A stretch of DNA of 14,411 nucleotides from Bacteroidales bacterium (GTDB lineage: Bacteria > Bacteroidota > Bacteroidia > Bacteroidales > UBA3663), in assembly GCA_030526445.1 (NCBI GenBank), contig JAUNCV010000034.1:1-14411 (forward strand), read 5' to 3'. This document shows, piece after piece, positions 7,684 to 14,411 of the stretch (positions are counted from its first letter, which is position 1; each line of letters opens with the position of its first letter). A program made the position numbers and the translations under genes. The notes under the pieces are model-generated. The model saw nothing but the letters and a program-made list of their open reading frames with translations. It was not told the DNA's origin and did no database searches.

Positions 7684-9171
7684 TCAGAATACGAGGAACA
7701 TCCATGCATAACCGATGGCGATGCCAACGATACCCATGATGATACCTACCTGCATCATTTCGCTCTGCTTAATGAAACCAGTAGAGTGAGCGATGGCATT
7801 TGGAGGGGTAGAGATAGGCAGAATCATTGACACTGAAGAGGCAATGGCAACGCCGATGAGCATGGTGCTCACACCGCCTTCGGTGAGTGTGCCTGCGCCA
7901 ACCATAGCACCTGCTACGACGCCGAGTACAGGAACAAGGAGCGATGCTGCTGCCGAGTGGCTGATGAAGTTAGAGAAGCCAAAGCAGACAATGCCCGAAA
8001 TGATCATAACGAGGAGCGGACTCCACTGACCGAATGGGATAGAGGCAACGAGTACCTTTGAAAGCTCGGTGGTATTGAGTGCCACACCAAGGGCAAAACC
8101 ACCAGCCACCATCCAGAGCACTGACCAGTTGATTTCTTCGAGGTCATGCTTGGTGAGAACGCCAGTTACAGCAAATGCAGCCACTGGGATGAGTGCTACG
8201 ATATTGGTGTTGAGACCAAGGTCGTAAACTCCGTCAATTTTGCCGAAGCACCACAAGAAGATGGTCACAGCGAAGGTAGCAATAACAATCCAAGTCTGAT
8301 GGGTTACATGAAGTTCACCTTCAATCTTGAGGTTGATCTCCTTCTGCTGGAATGGGAACATGACGCGGAGCAACATCCAGCCAGCCACGAGGAGAATGAG
8401 CACGAATGGCACCATCTTGATCATCCACTCACCAAAACTGATGCTAACGCCAAGCACTTCGCTGAGGTAACCCAGTACGATGGTGTTAGGAGGAGTGCCG
8501 ATAGGAGTAGCGATGCCACCGATATTGGCGCCCAATGGAATGGCAAGTGCCAAAGCGGTGCGGTCTTTTGAGCCCTCAGGCATGGCGCGAAGCACAGGAG
8601 TGAGGAAGGCCAGCATCATAGCTGCAGTGGCGGTGTTAGAGACGAATGCCGAGAAGATGGCTGTCACCACAATGAAGCCGAAGAGTACATTGGCTGGCTT
8701 ATTGCCGAAAGGTGAGAGCAACTTTTTGGCCAAAACTACATCGATGCCAGTCTTGGTCAATGCAATGGCGAGCACGAAACCACCGATGAAGAGAAGGATG
8801 GTTGGATCGGCAAAACATGCCATGATGCTCTTGTAGGGCACATAGATGGCGCCTTCAACACCCTTGAAGCATGCTAATGGCGCCGATGATATGGTGCATA
8901 GCATGATGACGATGATGAGCACAGACATGCACCAAGACGGAATGGCCTCGGTGAGCCACATGATAGCTGCGAACACGAAGATGGCAATGACGCGCTGCTG
9001 TACAGCATTCAAACCCTCGATGCCAAATGCGGCAGTAGGTAAGAGTGCAATGATGATAGCAACGATGGCTGCAATAACTGCTTTCATGTAGCCAAGGCCC
9101 TTGAAGCGTTTCTTGAGCTTGTCTTTCTGATAAGATTTTACGAGGTTGTGTCCTCGGAAGTTTTTAAACAT
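7684..9171 (-). CDS. DASS/SLC13-family anion transporter
   Basis: A 495-residue inner-membrane secondary transporter of the divalent anion/sodium symporter family, whose members move di- and tricarboxylates, sulfate or phosphate. Hydrophobic segments fill residues about 30-495 after a basic cytoplasmic N-terminus. The two inverted half-repeats are visible: S178-N179-T180 followed by G-T-P-P-N (225-229), and the second half-site S400-N-F-I-S404-H405-S406 followed by S-T-P-P-N (454-458). In sodium-coupled members the second site is normally S-N-T; here it reads S-H-S, so ion coupling may differ. The start at 9171 sits about 36 bases after the expected transcription start of a TATATTTG element (9221-9214). 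The porin gene lies downstream on the same strand, and the pair could carry a solute across both membranes. The substrate is not decided by sequence. Confidence 0.87.
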   Translation of the reverse strand: MFKNFRGHNLVKSYQKDKLKKRFKGLGYMKAVIAAIVAIIIALLPTAAFGIEGLNAVQQRVIAIFVFAAIMWLTEAIPSWCMSVLIIVIMLCTISSAPLACFKGVEGAIYVPYKSIMACFADPTILLFIGGFVLAIALTKTGIDVVLAKKLLSPFGNKPANVLFGFIVVTAIFSAFVSNTATAAMMLAFLTPVLRAMPEGSKDRTALALAIPLGANIGGIATPIGTPPNTIVLGYLSEVLGVSISFGEWMIKMVPFVLILLVAGWMLLRVMFPFQQKEINLKIEGELHVTHQTWIVIATFAVTIFLWCFGKIDGVYDLGLNTNIVALIPVAAFAVTGVLTKHDLEEINWSVLWMVAGGFALGVALNTTELSKVLVASIPFGQWSPLLVMIISGIVCFGFSNFISHSAAASLLVPVLGVVAGAMVGAGTLTEGGVSTMLIGVAIASSVSMILPISTPPNAIAHSTGFIKQSEMMQVGIIMGIVGIAIGYAWMFLVF

Positions 9172-9199
9172 GTTAGAATAGGTTATTTAAACAAAAAAA

Positions 9200-9257
9200 T
9201 ACACTTACGCGTGCAAATATAATGCAAATTTATCACATATATGCGCGCATAAGTGCA
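9200..9257. repeat. 16-bp inverted repeat bracketing the transporter promoter
   Basis: The 16 bases at 9200-9215 match the reverse complement of 9242-9257 at 13 positions. The arms are 26 bases apart, and the space between them holds two -7-like elements. The right arm also contains the perfect 12-bp palindrome TATGCGCGCATA (9240-9251), and the left arm contains ACGCGT. This looks like a paired operator for a dimeric regulator; the regulator is not in the window. Confidence 0.55.
9214..9232 (-). promoter_or_regulatory. Tandem -7 elements of the transporter promoter
   Basis: On the minus strand, TAAATTTG (9232-9225) and TATATTTG (9221-9214) both fit TAnnTTTG, 11 bases apart. The downstream one would give a leader of about 36 bases. 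No TTTG is well spaced as a -33 element; TTG at 9257-9255 is the nearest candidate for the upstream copy. Confidence 0.6.
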
Positions 9258-9280
9258 ATTTTAAACTATGTTTCGCAGTT

Positions 9281-9312
9281 TTTTGGTGCAAAGTAAAGTC
9301 TATGTACCAAAA
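9281..9312 (-). other. Hairpin between amidohydrolase stop and transporter promoter
   Basis: A 10-bp stem (9281-9290 with 9303-9312, one G-T pair) has a 12-base loop and begins 18 bases after the amidohydrolase stop. Position fits a terminator separating the two genes, but on the minus strand it is followed by AACTG, not by T. It may act as a 3' stability hairpin or a weak terminator. Confidence 0.4.
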
Positions 9313-9330
9313 CGGCTTGGATGATGCAGT

Positions 9331-11010
9331 TTATTGCTTGACAAATACCTGCTTGCCTTTGAGGTAAGTTTCCTCAACATTGACATGCTTGATTTCGGTC
9401 ACAGGGATACTGAAAATGTCTTGATCGAGCACCACGAAATCGGCCCACTTGCCTGTGGTGAGGCTGCCGAGTTCATCGGTCACGCCCAACTGCTTGGCAG
9501 CAAGGATGGTGTATGAATCAATGCATTGCGCCACGGTGAGGTTCTGCTCCTTGCGGTCGATGAGCGATGGGTCGATGCCCTGGCATGTAGCCGACCAGAT
9601 ATTGTTCATTGGATACATGCCCACCTCAGAGGTAGGAGCATCGCTGCCGAAAGTGACTGTGATGCCACCATCGATAAGGCTCTTGAGCGGCATGTGATAT
9701 TTGAAGTAATCTTCGTCGCCCATATACTCGCGGGTGAGTTTTAGCTCAGTCATCCAAGCAGGAGTGGTAGAGCAGACGACATCGGTGTTCTGATAGAACT
9801 TTTCGAGCGCACCGCCCGAGAGCAGCTCGCAGTGGGCCAGTGTCTTGGTGCCCGAAATACTGCCTAGATCGTGCATCACATCGAGCATCTCGCTCACAGC
9901 GCGGTCGCCAATGCAGTGAACATGAATATTCATGCCCTCGGCAGCAGCGCGCTTGGTGACGCTCAGAATCTTCTCAGACGACAGCATATTGTTGCCCGTG
10001 CCTTTGCCCAAAGCTGGAGTATAAGGCTTGAATACGAGCGCAGTGCCTGCATCGGTAGTGCCATCCTTGAACGCCTTGAGCGTGTTGGGGCGAAGCATGT
10101 CTGTGCTGTATCGCTGACGCATGCGCTTGGCGCGAGCAATGTATTCATCGTCGCTCTCAAGGCCATTGTAATAGATTGAGGCGAAGACGCGGATGGTGTG
10201 ATCGGGAGCCTCGGAAGCAGCCTGCAGAGCAAGCGAGTCGTTGATTGCCAGACCTCCAGCATCATAGACGGTTGTGATGCCCAATGAGTTGTAGTGACCA
10301 TCGACATAAGGCATGCCGGCAAGCACATCGTCCTTGCCATAAATGCCTAACTGCTGCATGACCCAGCTGCACTGCGCAGGCTCGAAGATTCGGCCTGTAG
10401 GATTGCCCTGGGCATCGCGAGTGAATCCGCTGGCGCCTGGTGCAATGTCGGGTGTGTTTTTGTCAACGCCCACGGCTTGGAACACTGCGCTGTTGGCCCA
10501 AGAGGTGTGACCATCAATGTCGGCAAGGAGAATAGGGCGGTCAATGCCCAGCTTATCTAGCTCTGAGGCGAGGGTCTTGACATTGTGTCCCCAGCCCATG
10601 CCCACGATGAATGGTGTCTCCTCTTTGCTGTGTTTGTTGGCATAAGCCTTTACCATCTGCAGGGTCTCTTCGTGCGAAGCGTGAGGATCGAGCATCAGCA
10701 TTTCGCGTCCGCTGACGGCATTACAGAGGCCGAAGTAGTGGCAGTGCGTATCCATGAGGCCCGGAATGATGAGTTTGTTGCCCATATCGTGCTTCAGGCT
10801 GTCGGCCGAAACCATGGCGAGCGCCTTCTCGTTGCTGCCCACATAGATGAGCTTGCCGTCTTCGACCACAATGGCCGAAGCCTCAGGGTTGTTAGCATCG
10901 GCGGTATATATTTTAGCATTGTAGTAAACCTCGCGATTGTCGGAAGCTTTCTCTTTTTGGCACGAAGCAAGCGCCAATACCAGTGGAATTAAATAGAAGT
11001 ATTTTTTCAT
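9331..11010 (-). CDS. YtcJ-like amidohydrolase lipoprotein (Amidohydro_3)
   Basis: A 559-residue metal-dependent hydrolase of the YtcJ/N-substituted-formamide-deformylase-like group, which cleaves C-N or amide bonds; the real substrate is unknown. A lipoprotein signal (L-A-S before Cys17) puts it in the cell envelope. Expected metal-site elements are all present: H89-C90-H91 after P-G-L-M-D-T, G-W-G-H near 139-142, D-I-D-G-H-T at 164-169, K312 before F-K-D-G, H365 in H-C-I-G-D-R, H393 in A-H-C-E, and D457 in G-S-D-A-P. The C-terminal small beta domain ends with A-D-F-V-V-L-D-Q-D and a final V-x-E-T-Y-L-K-G-K. It lies 53 bases after the small beta-barrel gene on the same strand with no clear promoter between, so the two may share a transcript. 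The transporter downstream has its own promoter. Confidence 0.88.
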   Translation of the reverse strand: MKKYFYLIPLVLALASCQKEKASDNREVYYNAKIYTADANNPEASAIVVEDGKLIYVGSNEKALAMVSADSLKHDMGNKLIIPGLMDTHCHYFGLCNAVSGREMLMLDPHASHEETLQMVKAYANKHSKEETPFIVGMGWGHNVKTLASELDKLGIDRPILLADIDGHTSWANSAVFQAVGVDKNTPDIAPGASGFTRDAQGNPTGRIFEPAQCSWVMQQLGIYGKDDVLAGMPYVDGHYNSLGITTVYDAGGLAINDSLALQAASEAPDHTIRVFASIYYNGLESDDEYIARAKRMRQRYSTDMLRPNTLKAFKDGTTDAGTALVFKPYTPALGKGTGNNMLSSEKILSVTKRAAAEGMNIHVHCIGDRAVSEMLDVMHDLGSISGTKTLAHCELLSGGALEKFYQNTDVVCSTTPAWMTELKLTREYMGDEDYFKYHMPLKSLIDGGITVTFGSDAPTSEVGMYPMNNIWSATCQGIDPSLIDRKEQNLTVAQCIDSYTILAAKQLGVTDELGSLTTGKWADFVVLDQDIFSIPVTEIKHVNVEETYLKGKQVFVKQ

Positions 11011-11063
11011 AGTCGCTATTATTAAATAATGAGTAATCGTTTTTTGGGGCTAAAAAAGATGCA

Positions 11064-11681
11064 TCAGAGAAACACACCGAAGTTGATGCTGTGAGTTCCG
11101 ACTCGAGCTTTGTTGCCATTCTCTTTGACAATCTTCATGAGGTCGTGCTGATACAGGTAGCCAAATGAGAGATTCTTATATTTGAAACGGAAACCCGTGT
11201 TTGCGCCTATCTGGAAACGGCGCCAGTCCTCGTCGTCAAAAAGATTGTAGGTTTCAGAGTGGTCGCGATCGTTCTCATGTTTCACCTTTGCCACAAGATT
11301 CAGTCGGGCATAAAAGCCGACGTATGGCTGGAATGTCCAGTCCTGGTTGATACGCATCTGCGATGCAAAGTTGATTGGAATGCTCATGGTGACAAAGTTG
11401 AACACATCCTTCTCTGAAGCATAAGTCTCTTTGCTGGTGGTGTAGTTGGCGTTGAGACCCACTTCAAGCGACTCGCCAGTTTCGTTCAACATAATGCCAT
11501 AGAGGAAAGAAGCGCCGAGACCCATGGGGCTATCGAGCAAATCGTCGTTATCAAAGTTGGTGTTGAATGGAGTGATGACATAACCGGCACTGAGGTGCAT
11601 GTAATTCTCAGATTGTGCCTGCGTCTTCATTGAAGTGGCAGCCATAAGGACAGCAACTGCCAAAACTAACAATTTTTTCAT
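11064..11681 (-). CDS. Small outer-membrane beta-barrel protein, function unknown
   Basis: A 205-residue protein with a signal peptide at residues 1-22 (basic M-K-K, a hydrophobic core, then T-Q-A before Q23). The remainder alternates hydrophobic and polar residues in strands separated by short polar loops: Y-M-H-L-S-A-G-Y-V-I, L-E-V-G-L-N-A-N-Y, F-Q-P-Y-V-G-F-Y-A-R-L and L-S-F-G-Y-L-Y-Q are examples. It ends in N-F-G-V-F-L. This is the pattern of the 8-10-strand OMP_b-brl type barrels common in Bacteroidota. An acidic loop (L-F-D-D-E-D-W) near residues 147-153 may face outward. No enzyme motif is seen. It lies between the phospho-sugar mutase (80-base gap with a hairpin) and the amidohydrolase lipoprotein (53-base gap). 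Its role cannot be named from sequence. Confidence 0.8.
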   Translation of the reverse strand: MKKLLVLAVAVLMAATSMKTQAQSENYMHLSAGYVITPFNTNFDNDDLLDSPMGLGASFLYGIMLNETGESLEVGLNANYTTSKETYASEKDVFNFVTMSIPINFASQMRINQDWTFQPYVGFYARLNLVAKVKHENDRDHSETYNLFDDEDWRRFQIGANTGFRFKYKNLSFGYLYQHDLMKIVKENGNKARVGTHSINFGVFL

Positions 11682-11699
11682 AGTAGTATATAATATTGA

Positions 11700-11730
11700 C
11701 AGGCAAACATTTGCACGAAGTGCTTGCCTG
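11700..11730 (-). other. Hairpin in the leader of the small beta-barrel gene
   Basis: CAGGCAA (11700-11706) pairs with TTGCCTG (11724-11730), enclosing GCAC/GTGC with a 3-base loop and a 6-base bulge. It lies between the mutase stop and the barrel gene start. On the minus strand no T-run follows, so it may be a weak terminator or a leader structure. An imperfect -7 word (AATGTTTG) overlaps it. Confidence 0.4.
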
Positions 11731-11761
11731 CCGTAGTTATTATTGTGCGGATATTAATGGC

Positions 11762-13492
11762 TTAGATGCCCAGGCTCTCGCAGATTACCTTGAGTTTAGC
11801 CTCAGCAGCAGCCGAAGCAGCCTCATAGTCCTTGCCGTCGAACTCGGCAGGAACTTCGCAGTAGAACTTGATCTTAGGCTCGGTGCCCGAAGGACGAACC
11901 GAAACCTTGATGCCGCCCTCGGTGAAGTACTGGAGTACGTTCGAGGTAGCAGGCATGTCGAGGTCGCTCTCCACACCGTTCTTGACCTGCTTGAGAGTCT
12001 TGAAGTCCTTTGAGAGAATCACCTTCTCGCCAGCGAGCTCGGTTGGTGGGTTCTTGCGGAAGTTCTCCATCATAGCCTTGATTTCGTCAGCACCGCTCTT
12101 GCCTGGCTTAACAACACTTACAGCCTTTTCCTTCTGGAAACCGTAGTCGGCATAGATCTTGAGGAGAAGATCGTAGAGAGTCATGCCATTGTCCTTTGCC
12201 CATGCAGCGATTTCGCAGAGCAGACAGATAGATGCTGGAGAATCCTTATCGCGTACCTTATCGAATGGGAGGAAACCGAATGACTCTTCGCCACCGCCGA
12301 TATACTTACGCTTGCCCTCGTTGACACGGATGCGGTAAGCAATCCACTTGAAGCCGGTGTATTCGTCAAAGATCTCTACGCCATTCTTGTTGGCAATCTT
12401 AGCGATGAGCTCAGAGGTTACGATGGTCTTCACCATGAAGTCGGTTGGCTTGAGGAGGCCGAGCTTCTTCTTGTTGGTGATAATGTACCAGTACATCATC
12501 ATAGCAGTTTGGTTACCGTTGAGGATCATCCACTCGCCCTTGTTGTCGCGGCAAACCACAGCGAGGCGGTCAGCATCTGGGTCAGAAGCAAGCACGAGGT
12601 CAGCATTGAGCTTGGTGCCGAGGTTCATACCCATGGTCATAGCCTCAGAGTTCTCTGGGTTCGGCGAAACTACGGTTGGGAAGTTGCCATCAATCACCAT
12701 CTGCTCCTTCACAACGTGAATGTTCTGGAAGCCCCAAGAGCGGAGTGCCTCAGGAATGATGACGCGACCGGTGCCGTGGAGTGGAGAGTAAACGATGTTG
12801 AGGTCCTTCTGGCGCAGGATAGTCTCTTGATCGACCATAGCCTCCTTGACAGCCTGGAGATAAGTCCAGTCCATTTCGCCACCAATGATCTCGATGAGCT
12901 CTTCGTTTGGCTCGAACTTCACCTGATCGATGGTCACCTTGTTCACTTCGTCAATGATGCCGGTATCGTGTGGGCTGAGTACCTGTGCACCATCATCCCA
13001 GTATGCCTTGTAGCCGTTGTACTCTTTAGGGTTGTGTGAAGCGGTTACGTTGACACCTGCCTGAGCCTTGAGCTCGCGGATGGCGAACGAAATCTCAGGA
13101 GTAGGGCGGAGGCTCTCGAAGAGATATACCTTGATGCCGTTGGCAGAGAAGATGTTAGCCACGGTCTCGGCAAACAATCGGCCGTTGTTGCGGCAGTCAT
13201 GACCTACCACTACAGCTGGCTGAATGTTAGGGAATGCCTTGTTGATATAGTTGGCAAAGCCCTGGGTAGCCATACCTACCACATATTTATTCATACGGTT
13301 GGTGCCTGCGCCCATGATGCCACGAAGGCCACCGGTACCAAATTCAAGATTCTGATAGAAGGCGTCGATGAGAGGAGTCTTGTCCTCTGCCTCAATCATT
13401 GCCTTTACTTCTGCCTTGGTCTCCTCGTCGAAACCATCTGCAAGCCATGCCTGTGCCTTGGCTGTGCAGTCTTTGATAAGCTGTTCGTCCAT
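11762..13492 (-). CDS. Phospho-sugar mutase, PGM2-type alpha-phosphoglucomutase
   Basis: A 576-residue cytoplasmic enzyme of the alpha-D-phosphohexomutase superfamily, expected to interconvert glucose-6-phosphate and glucose-1-phosphate (mannose or pentose phosphates are possible alternatives). The four expected motifs are present in order: phospho-serine loop T150-A-S152-H-N-P, metal loop D304-P-D306-A-D308-R, sugar-binding loop G399-G-G-E-E-S-F-G, and phosphate-binding loop R533-P-S-G-T-E-P. The length near 580 and the G-E-E-S-F-G loop point to the PGM2/PgcA-like group rather than the shorter GlmM or AlgC types. It starts 36 bases after the rfbB stop with no promoter word between, so the two are probably cotranscribed. 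That fits supply of glucose-1-phosphate for dTDP-glucose. The rfbA and rfbC/D genes are not in the window. Confidence 0.93.
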   Translation of the reverse strand: MDEQLIKDCTAKAQAWLADGFDEETKAEVKAMIEAEDKTPLIDAFYQNLEFGTGGLRGIMGAGTNRMNKYVVGMATQGFANYINKAFPNIQPAVVVGHDCRNNGRLFAETVANIFSANGIKVYLFESLRPTPEISFAIRELKAQAGVNVTASHNPKEYNGYKAYWDDGAQVLSPHDTGIIDEVNKVTIDQVKFEPNEELIEIIGGEMDWTYLQAVKEAMVDQETILRQKDLNIVYSPLHGTGRVIIPEALRSWGFQNIHVVKEQMVIDGNFPTVVSPNPENSEAMTMGMNLGTKLNADLVLASDPDADRLAVVCRDNKGEWMILNGNQTAMMMYWYIITNKKKLGLLKPTDFMVKTIVTSELIAKIANKNGVEIFDEYTGFKWIAYRIRVNEGKRKYIGGGEESFGFLPFDKVRDKDSPASICLLCEIAAWAKDNGMTLYDLLLKIYADYGFQKEKAVSVVKPGKSGADEIKAMMENFRKNPPTELAGEKVILSKDFKTLKQVKNGVESDLDMPATSNVLQYFTEGGIKVSVRPSGTEPKIKFYCEVPAEFDGKDYEAASAAAEAKLKVICESLGI

Positions 13493-13528
13493 TGGTTAAT
13501 ATTTTATAATGTGTTGTGAAATGAAATT

Positions 13529-14411
13529 TTATCGATTACTATACATTGAGTCGTAGTACTTCTCATATTCGCCCGAAGTGATGTTGTCCATCCACTCCTG
13601 GTTTTCGAGATACCACTTCACTGTCTTCTCAATGCCCTCTTCGAACTGGAGACTTGGTTCCCAGCCGAGTTCCTTCTGCAGTTTGGTGCTGTCAATGGCA
13701 TAACGCGCATCGTGGCCCAGGCGGTCGGTAACATAGGTGATGAGGTTCATGTCCTCGCCCTCTTCTCGGCCCAGCAGACGGTCAACAGTGTTGATTACCA
13801 CCTTGATGATGTCAATGTTCTTCCACTCGTTGAAACCGCCGATGTTGTAGGTCTCGTTGATGGTGCCGTTGTGGAAAATGACATCGATAGCACGAGCGTG
13901 ATCCTCAACAAAGAGCCAGTCGCGCACGTTTTCGCCCTTGCCATAAACAGGAAGTGGCTTGCGGTGGCGAATGTTGTTGATGAAGAGCGGAATCAACTTC
14001 TCAGGGAACTGGTAAGGTCCATAGTTGTTCGAGCAGTTGGTCACGATGGTTGGCATGCCGTAGGTGTCGTGGAAGGCGCGCACAAAGTGATCGCTCGATG
14101 CCTTTGAAGCTGAATATGGCGAGTGAGGATTATACTTGGTGGTCTCGTAGAAGAAGTCATCGCCATAAGCAAGATGATGCTCTGAGCTTGAAGCGGTGGT
14201 GGTGAAAGGTGGCTCGATGCCCTCAGGATGGTTCATGGTGAGAGCACCTTAAACTTCATCGTTCGAGATGTGGTAGAAGCGCTTGCCTTCGTACTTCTCG
14301 GGCAATGACTCCCAATAGAGTTTGGCAGCCTGGAGGAGCGAGAGGGTACCCATCACATTGGTGCGGGCAAAGGTGAATGGATCCTTGATGCTTCGGTCAA
14401 CATGGCTCTCG
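13529..14411 (-). pseudogene. rfbB: dTDP-glucose 4,6-dehydratase RfbB, interrupted by an in-frame stop and cut by the window edge
   Basis: RfbB converts dTDP-glucose to dTDP-4-keto-6-deoxyglucose in deoxysugar (rhamnose) synthesis for surface polysaccharide. The frame runs in from the right edge with the family's A/E-S-H-V-D-R-S-I and T-N-V-M-G-T-L-x-L-L segments. It then stops at TAA (14249-14251), exactly where the catalytic S-T-D-E-V-Y-G motif is expected; the codons read S-N-D-E-V-stop-G. The same frame continues from an ATG at 14236 for 235 residues with Y-S-A-S-K (the Tyr/Lys catalytic pair), N-N-Y-G-P-Y-Q-F-P-E-K-L, R-D-W-L-F-V-E-D-H and T-D-R-L-G-H-D-x-R-Y. The downstream piece lacks the NAD-binding Rossmann part and would not be an active enzyme alone. 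The rest of the gene looks intact, so the change is recent or a base-calling error. The first roughly 85 residues lie outside the window. Confidence 0.88.
14249..14251 (-). other. rfbB: In-frame TAA stop in the RfbB catalytic motif
   Basis: On the minus strand the codons read TCG AAC GAT GAA GTT TAA GGT, where the family has S-T-D-E-V-Y-G. A TAT-to-TAA change would explain the stop, and an ACC-to-AAC change would explain the Asn. Reading frame is kept on both sides. Confidence 0.9.

Noticed and set aside
12509..13039. Open frame of 176 codons on the plus strand opposite the phospho-sugar mutase
   Set aside because: All four mutase motifs are on the minus strand in this span; the plus frame has none of its own.
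13529..14236. A complete short dehydratase starting at 14236
   Set aside because: The piece lacks the NAD-binding half, and the homologous frame continues upstream of the TAA, so this is the remainder of a broken gene and not a full protein.

Overview
The window looks like a stretch of a Bacteroidota chromosome, most likely of the order Bacteroidales. The evidence is an Oar-type TonB-dependent receptor paired with a BACON-domain lipoprotein, Bacteroidota-style -7 promoter elements (TAnnTTTG) and no Shine-Dalgarno sequences before the starts. A Prevotella-like origin is plausible, but the sequence alone does not settle the genus. All genes use the standard code. No tRNA, rRNA, CRISPR array or insertion sequence was seen, and no gene-free stretch exceeds 300 bases.

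Left part, plus strand (1-1255): the end of infC, then rpmI and rplT, the classical IF3-L35-L20 translation operon, closed by a strong intrinsic terminator. Next comes a 159-base regulatory region with a clear TATCTTTG -7 element. It drives a two-gene operon (1415-6255): a 1095-residue Oar-like TonB-dependent receptor and, 17 bases later, a 511-residue lipoprotein built as BACON-OB-BACON-OB-OB. Both have the biased codon use of highly expressed genes. I consider this pair the best candidate for an undescribed system: an outer-membrane uptake or adhesion complex in which the usual SusD partner is replaced by a lipoprotein of repeated small beta domains. A bidirectional terminator separates it from the converging minus-strand genes.

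Right part, minus strand (6431-14411), read from high to low coordinates: rfbB (dTDP-glucose 4,6-dehydratase, interrupted by an in-frame TAA at its catalytic motif), a PGM2-type phospho-sugar mutase, a small outer-membrane beta-barrel protein, a YtcJ-like amidohydrolase lipoprotein, a DASS/SLC13 transporter and a phosphate-selective-type porin. rfbB and the mutase fit together: the mutase can supply glucose-1-phosphate, the precursor of the dTDP-glucose that RfbB uses. The transporter has its own promoter region, with two tandem -7 elements bracketed by a 16-bp inverted repeat. A terminator-like hairpin between it and the porin suggests a shared transcript with partial termination. Together the two could carry a small anionic solute across both membranes, but the substrate cannot be read from sequence.

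The most notable points are the broken catalytic motif of rfbB, the inverted repeat around the transporter promoter, the receptor/lipoprotein pair with its triplicated OB-like domain, and a changed second SNT motif (S-H-S) in the transporter.
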